Below are positions 1-13,674 of a stretch of 64,000 nucleotides of DNA, one piece after another (the stretch's first letter is position 1; every line of letters begins with the position of its first letter). The DNA is taken from the NCBI GenBank assembly GCA_963777565.1, contig CAVZQZ010000006.1, forward strand, positions 496,001-560,000, written 5' to 3'. This DNA comes from CALMEC01 sp963777565. GTDB taxonomy: Bacteria; Actinomycetota; Thermoleophilia; Miltoncostaeales; Miltoncostaeaceae. A model generated the notes under the pieces. The model had not been told where the DNA came from and ran no database searches. It saw nothing but the letters and a program-made list of their open reading frames with translations. The translations under genes were made by a program, and so were the position numbers.

Positions 1-180
1 CCACCCGGTGAGACGTTCACGGCCGAAACCCTGACCCGCACCTACGAGGGCACCTTGCTCGTGCTGGACCCGAGCGACGGACGGCCGGTCGGCGTGCTCG
101 ACGAGGGCGCCCATCACGATCACGACCACGCGCACGACCACGATCATCCCCCGCACCACGACCATGGAGCGAACGGGTGA
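1..180 (+). CDS. Zn/Mn ABC transporter ATP-binding protein, C-terminal end (partial)
   Basis: The reading frame is open from the window edge to a TGA at 178-180 and gives the last 59 residues of a protein. The core of the protein is outside the window. The tail is very rich in His and Asp (HHDHDHAHDHDH, then more His), a common feature of zinc-uptake system proteins that bind or buffer metal. The next gene, a metal-type ABC permease, starts at the GTG inside GTGA at 177-180, so the two are translationally coupled. The ATPase assignment rests on this context plus the His tail; no Walker motif is visible here. Confidence 0.7.
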   Translation, partial: PPGETFTAETLTRTYEGTLLVLDPSDGRPVGVLDEGAHHDHDHAHDHDHPPHHDHGANG

Positions 181-1037
181 ACTGGCTCACGGCCCCGTGG
201 ACCACGGAGCTCGTCACCAGGGCGGGGCTCGAGCTGATGATCGTCGGCGTCATGGGGGGCGCGCTCGGCGTCTTCGTCGTCGTCCGCGGCCTTCCGTACA
301 CCGTGGAGGCCTTCTCGCACACGATCTTCCCCGGCGCGATCCTCGCGGCCGCGTTCGGTGGCTCGATCATCGTGGGAGGGTTGATCGCAGGACTCGTGGC
401 GGCGGCGGGGATCCTGCTCGCATCACGATCGACGCGCACGAGCGACGAGACCGCGATCGGGGTCGTCTTCACGGGAATGTTCGCCACCGGTGCGCTGCTC
501 GCCTCGGCACTCGGTCCACTCGACCGCGACGTCACGTCGTTCTTGTTCGGCAGCCTGCTCGGCGTGTCGCGAGCCGATCTGGTGGTCACGGCGCTCGTGG
601 GCGCCGTCGTCTTGGGCGCGCTGCTCGCCGTGCGGCGCCCGCTCATCGCGAGCTCGTTCGATCGCGAGGCGGCTGGCGCGGCGGGCGTCCGCACCGCCTG
701 GATCGACGGGCTGCTGCTGGTGGCGCTGGCGCTGGCGGTGGTGGTATCGGTGGGGGCGATCGGCAACGTGCTCGTTCTCGCGATGTTCGTCACTCCGGCG
801 GCGACGGCACGACTCGTCTGCCGCCGCATCGGGACGACGATCGCGGTGGCGATCCTCTTCGGGATCGCCGCGGGCGTCGGGGGGCTCTACCTCTCCTACC
901 ACGGCGGGGTCGCGGCGGGCGGCGCGGTGGTGTTGGTTGCGACCGGCCTGTTCGCCCTCACATGGCTCGTGTCGCCACGTGCAGGGCTGCTCGCAATGGC
1001 GCTTCGCATTCGGGCGGCCAGACCCGTTCGAGCATGA
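177..1037 (+). CDS. Metal ABC transporter permease, ZnuB/MntB family
   Basis: This 286-residue, very hydrophobic protein looks like the membrane subunit of a zinc or manganese importer (ABC-3 family). It begins NWLTAPWTTELVTRAGLELM and has about eight or nine membrane segments. Family-typical stretches include GVVFTGMFATGALLAS near residue 100 and VLVLAMFVTPAATARL near residue 200. The GTG start overlaps the stop of the ATPase gene by 4 nt. The 3' end runs 80 nt into the convergent ycaQ-like gene. A Fur/Zur gene lies 1 kb away, which makes zinc the likeliest substrate, though manganese cannot be excluded. Confidence 0.85.
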   Translation: MNWLTAPWTTELVTRAGLELMIVGVMGGALGVFVVVRGLPYTVEAFSHTIFPGAILAAAFGGSIIVGGLIAGLVAAAGILLASRSTRTSDETAIGVVFTGMFATGALLASALGPLDRDVTSFLFGSLLGVSRADLVVTALVGAVVLGALLAVRRPLIASSFDREAAGAAGVRTAWIDGLLLVALALAVVVSVGAIGNVLVLAMFVTPAATARLVCRRIGTTIAVAILFGIAAGVGGLYLSYHGGVAAGGAVVLVATGLFALTWLVSPRAGLLAMALRIRAARPVRA

Positions 1038-2130
1038 TCTCGTCGCAGTCGACCCAGCGGGCCGCCTCGACCATCGCCCGCGCGACCGCGTCGACGGCGG
1101 ACCCCCGCTCAACGGTGACCGCGCGGGCAACGAGCCACCCGTTGCGCCGTGCGGGGTCGACGCGCGCGACCAGCCTCCCGCCGGCGAGCACCGGCATCGC
1201 GAAGTAACCGTGCGTCCGCCGCGTCGCGGGGAGATACGCCTCGAGCCGGTGACGCAGGCCGAAGATCCGCTCCGTCCGGGCGCGACTCCAGATCAGCGAG
1301 TCGAACGGCGACAGGAGCGTCTCCCGATGACGCCCTCGCCTGTTCGCACCGGCGTCCTCGAAGGCCGCCGGGCACGCCCATGCCGGCGCTCCCCATCCCT
1401 CGACCTCCACCGGGACGAGCCCCGCGTCGGCGATGACGGAGCGCAGCCGCGACACGCGCTGGCGGTGGTAGTCGGCGATGTCGTCCAGCGTCGCCACGCC
1501 CAGGGCGGTTGCCGCGCGGCGGGCGAGCTCGACCTTGCACTCCTCGTCCGTGGGGCGCTGCTCACGCAGGTGCGCCGGGATCGCACGCTCGGCGAGGTCG
1601 TAGACCCGCTGCCACCCGCGGCGTTCAACGCAGACCAGGTCGCCCGCGGCGAGCAGCTCCTCGGCGGCGCGCTTGAGGGGGGACCAGTCCCACCACGGAC
1701 CGCCGAGCCGGGCACCGCCGAGCTCACGCGCGGTGAGCGGCCCGTCGGCCTCGAGGCGGGCGAGGACCTCCCGCCGGGGCTCCGGTGGACCTCCAAGCGC
1801 GCGGGCGTGGCGAGCGCGACGCATCGCGTACCACGGCCAATCCTCGATCGGCAGGATGCTGGCGGCGTGGGCCCAGTACTCGAAGGCCCGAGCCGGCCGC
1901 GACCAGTACGCCGGCTCGACCGCCCCGCGCCCGATCGGGCCGAGTCGTGCGTACGGGACGAGCTCGTGCGACCGCGCGAGGACGCTGATCGTGTCGAGCT
2001 GCACCGCGCCGAGCGCGCGAAGGACCCCGGCTGCGCCGGCCCGCCGGTCGGGGCGCCCGACGAACCCCTGTGCCCGCAGCGCGACGCGCCGCGCGTCGTC
2101 GCGACTCAGCGCTGCTGCTGCTCGCGGCAA
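958..2130 (-). CDS. Winged-helix DNA glycosylase-like protein, YcaQ/AlkX (HTH_42) family
   Basis: About 390 residues. The N-terminal part LSRDDARRVALRAQGF followed by LRALGAVQLDTISVLARSHE is typical of the HTH_42 family. E. coli YcaQ, a member, unhooks interstrand DNA crosslinks; the VQLDT segment fits the Q-x-D catalytic motif I recall for YcaQ-like members. No ATG or GTG lies at the family start. The in-frame choices are TTG at 2130, with 25 nt overlap with the fur stop, or CTG at 2109 overlapping that stop as CTGA. The gene follows fur/zur on the same strand, so it may be co-transcribed. Its 3' end overlaps the convergent permease gene by 80 nt. Confidence 0.78.
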   Translation of the reverse strand: MPRAAAALSRDDARRVALRAQGFVGRPDRRAGAAGVLRALGAVQLDTISVLARSHELVPYARLGPIGRGAVEPAYWSRPARAFEYWAHAASILPIEDWPWYAMRRARHARALGGPPEPRREVLARLEADGPLTARELGGARLGGPWWDWSPLKRAAEELLAAGDLVCVERRGWQRVYDLAERAIPAHLREQRPTDEECKVELARRAATALGVATLDDIADYHRQRVSRLRSVIADAGLVPVEVEGWGAPAWACPAAFEDAGANRRGRHRETLLSPFDSLIWSRARTERIFGLRHRLEAYLPATRRTHGYFAMPVLAGGRLVARVDPARRNGWLVARAVTVERGSAVDAVARAMVEAARWVDCDEIMLERVWPPECEAPLRAALHVATRAM

Positions 2131-2525
2131 TCGCGGCAGAGGCCGTGAAAGGTGAGCGTGTGTCCGTCGACCCGGAAGTCGTGCTCTCCGGCGATCTGAG
2201 ACTCGATCGGCCTGAGGTCGCACTCCGCGAGCTCCTCCACCCGCCGGCACCCGGTGCAGACGAGGTGGTGGTGATGGGACGCCCCGCAGCGCCGGTAAGT
2301 CGCCTCGCCGTCGTGCTGACCGATCACGTCGAGCATCCCGGCGTCGGTCAGCGCCAGCAGCGTGCGGTACACCGTCGACAGCCCGAGCTCGGGGCAGTGC
2401 GTGCGGGCGCGGGCGAAGACCTCCTGAGCGCTCAGCGCGTGCCCGTCACCGAGCGCCCGAAGCACCGCCATGCGCTGTGGCGTACGGCGCAGACCGTAAT
2501 CGGAGAGCGTCTCGGCACCGTCCAT
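2106..2525 (-). CDS. zur: Fur-family metal-responsive repressor, probably Zur
   Basis: 139 residues, normal length for Fur/Zur. The N-terminal winged helix includes RRTPQRMAVLRAL and LSTVYRTLLALTDAG. The dimerisation domain carries HHHH (84-87), a CTGC pair (C90, C93) and a CRDC pair (C130, C133), which together form the structural zinc site of the family. Its position beside a zinc-type ABC transporter with a His-rich ATPase tail favours zinc sensing over iron. A TACAAT -10 box ends 6 nt before the ATG, so the mRNA is probably leaderless. The metal specificity is an inference from context. Confidence 0.88.
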   Translation of the reverse strand: MDGAETLSDYGLRRTPQRMAVLRALGDGHALSAQEVFARARTHCPELGLSTVYRTLLALTDAGMLDVIGQHDGEATYRRCGASHHHHLVCTGCRRVEELAECDLRPIESQIAGEHDFRVDGHTLTFHGLCRDCREQQQR

Positions 2526-2531
2526 GCGTCG

Positions 2532-2537
2532 ATTGTA
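2532..2537 (-). promoter_or_regulatory. -10 box of fur/zur (leaderless)
   Basis: TACAAT on the minus strand lies 6 nt upstream of the fur ATG. That spacing puts transcription start at or next to the start codon. No clear -35 box or Shine-Dalgarno sequence is visible. Confidence 0.5.
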
Positions 2538-2558
2538 GGCGACGCCCGCCGGCCGGGA

Positions 2559-3029
2559 TCAGAGGGCGACGTCGGCCGCCCGCAGCCGCAGGTCCTCGAT
2601 CTCCCGCATCCGGCGCTCCACCCGATCGGCGCGTGCCCGGAAGTCGTCGCGCTCCGCCTCAGGTCCACGGCGCTCCATGGCCCGCCACAGAGCGCGGTGC
2701 GCCTCCAGGGCCAGCCCGAGCCCCTCGAGCTCGAGCAGCGGGGTGAGCGGGCTCGATGCGAGCACCCGCCCGTTCAGCTTGAGCCGCCCGCCCTTCTCGG
2801 CCAGCCACGCGAGCCCCAGCTTCACGCGGGACGGTGTCGTCCCGAGCGCCGCAAGGCATTCCTCGATGCGCCGGCGATCGCCCGCGATCTCGTCGCGCAC
2901 GTCGACGAGCAGACCCGCGTGGTCCCGGTGCGCGCGCGAGCGGATCATGCGGCCGATCAGCTCGTAGGTCGCCGTCGCCACCGCGGCGTGGTCATCCAGG
3001 TAGATCTGCGGGAGACGGTGATCAGGCAT
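2559..3029 (-). CDS. Unknown alpha-helical protein, possibly ferritin-like fold
   Basis: 156 residues from ATG at 3029. I cannot assign a function. The protein is strongly amphipathic and helical: YLDDHAAVATATYELIGRM, then VRDEIAGDRRRIEECLAALG, then LAWLAEKGGRLKLNG, then LELEGLGLALEAHRALWRAM. The regular Asp/His/Glu spacing across helices resembles uncharacterised actinobacterial proteins with a four-helix ferritin-like bundle, but no full di-iron motif can be proven by eye. The gene is on the same strand as fur, 33 nt upstream of it, and divergent from lgt. Confidence 0.6.
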   Translation of the reverse strand: MPDHRLPQIYLDDHAAVATATYELIGRMIRSRAHRDHAGLLVDVRDEIAGDRRRIEECLAALGTTPSRVKLGLAWLAEKGGRLKLNGRVLASSPLTPLLELEGLGLALEAHRALWRAMERRGPEAERDDFRARADRVERRMREIEDLRLRAADVAL

Positions 3030-3258
3030 CTGAGCGGGACCGGCAGGTCGACCGAGTCTACCGTCCTGGCGCGCGCAGCCGTCAGATCCGAGGGCCGGCG
3101 CGGTTGCGGGTTTCGCCGGCGCCCGCGGGACGCGGGGCACGGGACGGCAGCGGATATCGTGCCTCCCGCATGAACGGAGGCTCGATGCGTATGACTTGCC
3201 AGAACCGCCCGGAGGAGTCGCCCGGTGCTGCGTCCACCGGCGGGCCGGGGGGGGCACG

Positions 3259-4005
3259 GTGATCCCGGACCTGTTCGAGATCGGGCCGTTCACGCTGCAC
3301 AGCTTCGGATTGACAGCGGCGCTCGCCCTGATCCTGCCCGCCCTCTTCGTAGGAATCGACCTGCGCGATCGGGGACGTGACCCGGTCGTGGCCTGGGAGA
3401 TCGCCGTCGCCGCGGGGATCGGCGGATTCGTCGGCGCCCGCGTGAACTACCTCATCGCGAATCCTGGCCAGGGCGGCCTGTTCTCGAGCACCGGCCTGGT
3501 GTGGTACGGCGGCCTCATCGGTGGCGCCATCGGCGTGATCGCGGTGGGCATGTGGCGGCGGATCCCGCTCGGCCTCGTCGGGAACACCGCGGCGCCGGCG
3601 CTCGCCCTCGGCTACGCCGTCGGCCGGATCGGCTGCCAGCTGTCCGGCGACGGCGACTACGGCTCCGCGAGCTCGCTTCCGTGGGCGATGAGCTACCCCG
3701 ACGGAGAGGTCCCGACGACCGATCTCGTCCACCCCACCCCCCTCTACGAGACGACCTCGATGCTCGTGATCTTTTGGCTCCTGTGGCGGCTGCGCGCGCG
3801 GTTCGACGCCCCTTGGGCGCTGTTCGGCGTGTGGTGCATCCTGGGCGGGATCGAGCGCTTCCTCGTGGAGTTCATCCGCCGCAACGACGCCGTCGTCGCA
3901 GGACTCACGACCGCGCAGCTTATTTCGCTGGCCCTGGTCGTGCTCGGTGCCGCGATCCTCGGCGCGGGGCGCAAACGCACCCACCGGATCGCCGCTGCTG
4001 CGTAA
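3259..4005 (+). CDS. lgt: Prolipoprotein diacylglyceryl transferase (Lgt-type)
   Basis: 248 residues from a GTG at 3259. Lgt moves diacylglycerol from phosphatidylglycerol to the lipobox cysteine of prolipoproteins in the cytoplasmic membrane. About seven membrane segments can be seen. The signature region reads GYAVGRIGCQLSGDGDYG (about residues 116-133), a variant of the usual GRxGNF signature, and HPTPLYE follows near residue 160. The end LFGVWCILGGIERFLVEFIR also fits. An upstream in-frame ATG at 3196 would add 21 Gly/Pro-rich residues and is less likely. GlgE starts 27 nt downstream on the same strand. Confidence 0.87.
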   Translation: MIPDLFEIGPFTLHSFGLTAALALILPALFVGIDLRDRGRDPVVAWEIAVAAGIGGFVGARVNYLIANPGQGGLFSSTGLVWYGGLIGGAIGVIAVGMWRRIPLGLVGNTAAPALALGYAVGRIGCQLSGDGDYGSASSLPWAMSYPDGEVPTTDLVHPTPLYETTSMLVIFWLLWRLRARFDAPWALFGVWCILGGIERFLVEFIRRNDAVVAGLTTAQLISLALVVLGAAILGAGRKRTHRIAAAA

Positions 4006-4035
4006 CCAACCGGCAAAATCCGGCATGCTGCCGTG

Positions 4036-5945
4036 ATGCTGCCGCCTGCCCCGAAGTCGCGTCCGACCCGGATCACGATCGAGGACGTTCAGCCGACCAT
4101 CGACTGCGGCCGGCACGCGCCGAAGGTGACCAGGGGCGACCGCGTCACCGTCTCGGCGACGCTGCTGCGCGACGGGCACGAAATCCTCCGCAGCGTGCTG
4201 CGCCACAGGGCGCCCGGCGACGGCTGGGTCGAGGTCCCGATGGGCGAAGCCCCGGGCACCGACCGTTGGCACGCGACGATCGCAGCCGAAGAACTGGGCG
4301 CGCACGAACTCGCCGTCGAAGCGTGGGTCGACAGCTTCGCTTCATGGCGAGAAGAGATGAGCCGGCGGATCTCGGGCGGTCAGGAAGATCTGGCGAGCGA
4401 GCTGCTCGAGGGCGCGACGCTGATCGAGGCGACGCTGCGGCGCCTGCGTGGCGGCGACAAGGATCACGTCAAGGCCGCGATCGCCGCGATCCGGTCCGAG
4501 CTCCCCCAGGCCGAGCGGCTCGCCGCGGCGATGGATGAGACGCTCGCCGACATCATGCTCCGCAGACCCGACCGACCGGAGCGAGCGCGATCCGACACCT
4601 ACCGGATCGTCGTCGACCGCACGCGGGCCACGTTCGGCAGCTGGTATGAGCTCTTCCCGCGTTCGTGGGGCGGATTCGCCGGCGTTGAACAGCACCTGCC
4701 CCGCTTCGCCGAGCTCGGATTCGACGTCCTCTACTTCCCGCCGATCCACCCGATCGGCACGACCCACCGCAAGGGGCGCAACAACACGCTCACCGCGAAG
4801 CCGGGCGAGCCCGGGAGTCCGTGGGCGATCGGATCGCACGAGGGCGGGCACACCGCCGTCCATCCCGAGCTCGGGACGATCGAGGACTTCGACCGGCTCG
4901 TCGCCACGGCCGCCGCCCACGACATCGAGATCGCACTGGACCTGGCGATCCAGTGCTCCCCGGACCACCCGTGGCTCATCGAGCATCCCGAGTGGTTCTA
5001 CCGCCGGCCGGACGGAACGCTGAAGTTCGCCGAGAACCCGCCCAAGAAGTACCAGGACATCTACAACGTCAACTTCGACACCCCGCACTGGCGGGCCCTG
5101 TGGGAGGAGGTCCGCGCGGTGGTGCTGTTCTGGTGCGGGCACGGCGTGCGGATCTTCCGGGTGGACAATCCGCACACCAAGCCGCTCGGCTTCTGGGAGT
5201 GGCTGATCGGCACCGTGCGCGAGAAGCACCCCGAGGTCGTGTTCCTCGCCGAGGCCTTCACGAAGCCGTCGATGATGTACGCCCTCGGCAAGGTGGGCTT
5301 CAACCAGTCGTACACGTACTTCACCTGGCGCAACTCGAAGGCGGAGCTGACCGACTATCTCACCGAGCTCAGCCGCCCGGACGTCGCCGCCTTCTTCCGC
5401 CCGAACCTCTTCGCGAACACCCCCGACATCCTTCACGACTACCTCCAGAGCGGCGGGCAGGAGGCGTTCCGGGTCAGGCTCGTTCTGGCCGCCACGCTCG
5501 GCGCGAGCTACGGGATCTACTCCGGCTTCGAGCATGCGGAGCGGACCCCGGTGCGGCGCGGCAGCGAGGAGTACCTCGACTCGGAGAAGTACGAGGCGAA
5601 GCGCCGCCGACTCGACGGCCCGCTGCTCGATCTGGCGGCCAGGCTCAACATCGCGCGACGCGCGCAGCCGGCCCTTCAGCGCATCGGTCCGCTGCGGTTC
5701 ATCGAGACCGAGAACGCGCAGTTGATGGCGTATATCAAGGGCGAGGGCGCCGGGGCGGTCATCGTGGTCGTCAACCTCGATCCCAAGGCCCGACAGGTCG
5801 GCCTGGCCCACGTGCCGGGCGACATCGGCCTCCCGGAGCGATTCACCGTCGTCGACGCCGTCACCGACGGGTTCTTCGACTGGCGCGTCGGCGGGAACTA
5901 CGTCGGGCTTGACCCGGGCGCCGCGCACGTGCTGGCGGTGCGGCC

Positions 5946-5949
<4 letters not shown>
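4036..5949 (+). CDS. glgE: Alpha-1,4-glucan:maltose-1-phosphate maltosyltransferase GlgE
   Basis: 637 residues from ATG 4036 (a GTG codon at 4033 is directly upstream). GlgE is a GH13_3 enzyme that adds maltose units from maltose-1-phosphate to the ends of alpha-1,4-glucans. An N-terminal beta domain (1-120) and helical insert precede the catalytic barrel. The nucleophile is the Asp of FRVDNPHTKP (about 377) and the acid/base is the Glu of FLAEAFTKP (about 406). IQCSPDHPW and GFNQSYTYFTWR are typical of the family. It is the first gene of five tightly overlapping genes. Its stop overlaps the treS GTG by 4 nt. Confidence 0.95.
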
Positions 5950-7605
<1,656 letters not shown>

Positions 7606-7613
<8 letters not shown>

Positions 7614-9015
7614 CGCCGCCGCCCTGCTCGCCGCCGGCGATCTCTCGTTCCTCGATGACGATGCGCTCACCGCCTTCGTCGCGGAGCGGCGCTGGTTCGG
7701 ATCGCGTCAGCAAGGCATCACCCACGTCACGGCGCACAACGGGGTGCCGGTGTCGAGCGACCCGCCGATCGCGATCGTGCTCTCGGAAGTGCGCTTCCAA
7801 ACCGGCGTCCACGACGTCTACCAGCTGCTGCTCTCGCTCCGCGCGGCGGACGGACCGGCTGGGAGCGCCATCTGGCCGCTCGACGGCCTCGAGGTGTACG
7901 ACGCGTTCGAGGACCCGCGCCACCTCGACGTGCTGCTCGGCCACATCCGGCACAACGCGACGCTCGAGCACGGCGACGCGGGCGTCGAGTTTCGAAGCAG
8001 CGTCGGCGCGGAGGTGTTCGACCCGCTCCCCACCTCGGCCCGGCCGGTCGGCGTGGAGCAGACGAACACGTCGGTCGTGTTCGACGAGCGGATGATCCTC
8101 AAGTGCTACCGGCGACTCGAAGCCGGCATCAACCCCGAACTCGAGCTCCTGCGGTTCCTCGCCGCACGCGACTTCGCACACGTCCCTCGCCTGCTTGGTT
8201 GGTTCGAGCACCGCGGCGGGGTGATGGACGCGACCCTCGGGATGCTCCAGGAGTACCGGGTGGGCGCGACGGACGGATGGGAGTACATCCTCGGCGCCCT
8301 GCGGGAAGGGCGCGGCGGTGACGTGCTCGACCAGCTCCGGCGCCTCGGCGCCGCCACCGGCGAGCTGCACGCCACGCTCGCCTCCGATCGGAACGACCCG
8401 GCGTTCGTGCCGGAGGAGGTCAGCCCGGAGGGCCTTGCGCTTATGTCCGCGTCCCTGGACGAGCTCGCGAACGACGTCTTCGGCTCGCTGCCCGACGATC
8501 CGGCGCTCGGCCCCATCGCCGGCCGCGGCGACGAGGTGCGCAGCCGCCTCCGCGGCGTCTCCAAGAGCACGGGCCTCGGGCGCAAGATCCGCGTGCATGG
8601 CGACCTCCACCTCGGCCAGGCCCTGTGGAGCGACGATGCGTGGCATCTCATCGACTTCGAGGGCGAGCCGGCCCGCCCGGTGAGCGAGCGCCGCCGCAAG
8701 CGCTCGCCGCTTCGAGACCTGGCGGGGCTCCTGAGGTCGCTGGCCTACGCAGCGGGCGCGGCCGCGCTGCACCACCAGGCGGACGTTCCCGCCGACTGGC
8801 TCCCGCGCGCCCGCGAGGCGGTGACGGAGGGGTACTTCACGGTGGTGGAGCCGACGGGCCTCCTGCCGCCGAGCGGCCAGGTGACCGACGAGGTGCTCGC
8901 GCTCTACGAGCTCGAGAAGGCCGTCTACGAGCTGCGCTACGAGCTCGGCCACCGCCCGGCCTGGGTCGCGATCCCCGTCCAGTCAATCGCCGAGCTGCTC
9001 GACCACACGTCGTGA
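7606..9015 (+). CDS. mak: Maltokinase (Mak/Pep2)
   Basis: 469 residues from ATG 7606, inside the treS 3' end. Maltokinase uses ATP to make maltose-1-phosphate, the GlgE donor. The C-terminal half has the phosphotransferase catalytic loop HGDLHLGQALW and the metal-binding IDFEGEPARP. The N-terminal cap domain has FVAERRWFG, typical of maltokinases. Its stop overlaps the GTG start of glgB (GTGA). Its place between treS and glgB supports maltose as the substrate rather than another sugar. Confidence 0.92.
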
Positions 9016-11185
9016 CCGACGTGACCCGCGACGCGGAGCTTCTGGCATCCCGCGACCACCACGATCCCCACGGGGTCCTCGGCGTGCACCCCGACGCCGG
9101 CGGATGGTCCATACGAACGTGGCGCCCACTCGCGCAGACGGTGGTCGCGAACTGCGACGACGGCGAGGCCGTGGCGCTCACGCATGTCGCCGAGGCGCTG
9201 TTCGCGGGACGCACCGAGCACCCGCCCGGACGCTACGTCATCGAGACCACCTATCCCGACGGGTCGACGCACCGCACCCGCGACCCGTACAGCTTCGCGC
9301 CGACGGTCGGCTCGTTCGACCTGCACGTCCTCGGGCAGGGCCGGCTGGAGGAGCTGTGGCGATCGCTCGGCGCGCATCCTCACGAGATCGACGGCGCAGC
9401 CGGGGTCGGATTCGCCGTCTGGGCGCCCGCCGCGCGTTCGGTCAGCGTGGTCGGCGACTGGAACGGCTGGGACGGGGCGACCCACCCGATGCGCTCGCTC
9501 GGCGGTGCCGGCGTGTGGGAGCTGTTCATCCCGGGCGTCGAGGTCGGCACCCGCTACAAGTTCGAGATCCGCGGCCCCGACGGAGCGGTGCGGGTGAAGT
9601 CCGACCCGGTGGCGGCGGCCTCGGAGGCGCCACCGCGGACCGCGTCTGTGGTGGACGCATCCCACCACCGGTGGCGCGACGAGGAGTGGATCGCGGCTCG
9701 ACCACGCCGCACGCCGTGGCGTGAGCCCGTGAGCGTCTACGAGGTGCATCTCGGGTCGTGGCGGCGCAACCCGCTGCAGGGCAACCGGTCGCTGACCTAC
9801 CGCGAGCACGCCGAGGAGCTCGTGGCCTACGTCACCGACATGGGCTTCACCCACGTCGAGCTGCTGCCGGTGATGGAGCATCCGTTCGCCGGGTCCTGGG
9901 GCTACCAGTCCACCGGGTACTTCGCGCCCACCGCGCGCTTCGGCTCGCCGGACGACTTCCGCGTGCTCGTCGACGCGTTCCACGCGGCCGGCCTCGGCGT
10001 GATCCTCGACTGGGTGCCTGCCCACTTCCCCCGCGACGACCACGCCCTGGCGATGTTCGACGGCACCGCGCTCTACGAGCATGCCGATCCCCGGCGCGGA
10101 GCCCACCCGGACTGGGGCACGCTGATCTTCAACTACGGCCGCACCGAGGTGCGCAACTTCCTGTTCGCGAGCGCGCTGTACTGGCTGGAGGAGATGCACG
10201 CCGACGGGCTGCGGGTCGACGCCGTGGCGTCGATGCTGTACCTCGACTACTCCCGCAAGGCGGGCGAGTGGGTACCCAACGCGCAGGGCGGGAGGGAGGA
10301 CCCGGACGCGATCGCGTTCCTCCGCGAGCTGAACGAGCGCACCCACGCGCGCGCGCCCGGCATCGCGGTCGCGGCCGAGGAGTCGACCTCGTGGCCCGGC
10401 GTCTCCCGCCCGACCGGGATGGGTGGCCTCGGGTTCGACTTCAAGTGGAACATGGGATGGATGCACGACACGCTCCGGTACTTCGCGCGTGATCCGATCC
10501 ATCGCTCCCACCACCACGACGACCTCACGTTCGGGTTCCTCTACGCGTTCAGCGAACAGTTCGTATTGCCGCTCTCCCACGACGAGGTCGTGCACGGCAA
10601 GGGTTCGCTCCTGTCCAAGATGCCGGGCGATCGCTGGCAGCAGCTCGCAAATCTCCGCGCGTTGTACGGGTGGATGTGGGCCCATCCGGGCAAGAAGCTC
10701 CTCTTCATGGGGGCCGAGCTCGCGCAGGAGCACGAGTGGAATCACGACGGCAGCGTCGAGTGGCATCTCCGTGATGTGCCCGCCCATGCGGGGGTGGCGC
10801 AGCTCGTCCGCGACCTCAATCGCGCGTACCGTGACGAGCCCGCCCTCTGGGAAGTCGACACGGACCCCGCCGGCTTCGCGTGGATCGAGGCGAACGACGC
10901 GGCGGCGAACGTGCTCGCGTTCTGCCGCTTCGGCGAGGCGCGACGCCGGGCGCTCGTGTGCGTCGCGAACCTGTCACCCGTCCCGCGCGAGGGCTACCGC
11001 ATCGGACTTCCCCACGGCGGCCGATGGCGGGAGGTGCTGAACACCGATGCGCTTGTGTACGGCGGCTCCGGCCACGGGAACTTCGGCGCCGTGACGGCCG
11101 TGGACGAGCCACGACACGGCTTCTCCCACTACGCGGCGCTGACGCTTCCGCCGCTGTCGGTGACGTGGCTGGCTCCGGAGCGCAC

Positions 11186-11189
<4 letters not shown>
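9012..11189 (+). CDS. glgB: 1,4-alpha-glucan branching enzyme GlgB
   Basis: 725 residues from GTG 9012. GlgB cuts alpha-1,4 chains and re-attaches them as alpha-1,6 branches in glycogen. Two N-terminal beta-sandwich domains are seen, the second being a CBM48 with VSVVGDWNGWDG. The catalytic barrel has YQSTGYFAPTARFG, DGLRVDAVASMLYLDYSRK (nucleophile Asp), a VAAEEST acid/base segment and LPLSHDEVVHGKGS. The open frame extends upstream to 8625, but that part is antisense-like shadow inside mak. The stop overlaps the glgX GTG by 4 nt. Confidence 0.95.
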
Positions 11190-13309
<2,120 letters not shown>

Positions 13310-13674
13310 GCGCCGCAGGGCCGTCTTGCGTCGCGGGTAACCGCGCCGCCCGGTTCGCCGCCCAAAGAGCCCACGCCCAGCGTCGCCGCCGACGCCCATG
13401 CGCCCGCCCGGGAGGTACGCCGCCTGGCCCACTTCCTGCGGCCTTGGTTTCGCGCCTCATCATTCTCTGCAGGTGGTTCATCGTCGTCGTGGCGATGCTC
13501 AGCCCGCGCCCCTGCCCCCTCCCGCGGCCCGCGGCGCGACGCCCGCGAGATGCCCACCGGGCGCTCGCTCTTGGCGACATACCTGTCGAGCCTCGTCGAG
13601 CCGCCGAGCAGGCAATCGCCCCGGGGAACGGCGCCGCAGGACGACGGCCCCGAGCGTACGATCGGGTGAGCGCC
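13310..13674. other. Gene-poor stretch between glgX and the cyclase pseudogene
   Basis: No convincing gene is seen on either strand. The long minus-strand open frames here have unnatural Arg/Ala/Gly-rich translations. No terminator with a U tract follows glgX. The stretch abuts a decayed gene and may be degraded sequence itself. Confidence 0.4.

Noticed and set aside
8625..9011. Upstream extension of the glgB frame
   Set aside because: It lies within mak, has an unnatural Arg/Ala/Gly composition, and glgB homology begins at the GTG overlapping the mak stop.
8937..10787. A 616-codon minus-strand frame opposite glgB
   Set aside because: Antisense shadow with no family motif; glgB on the plus strand has complete catalytic motifs.
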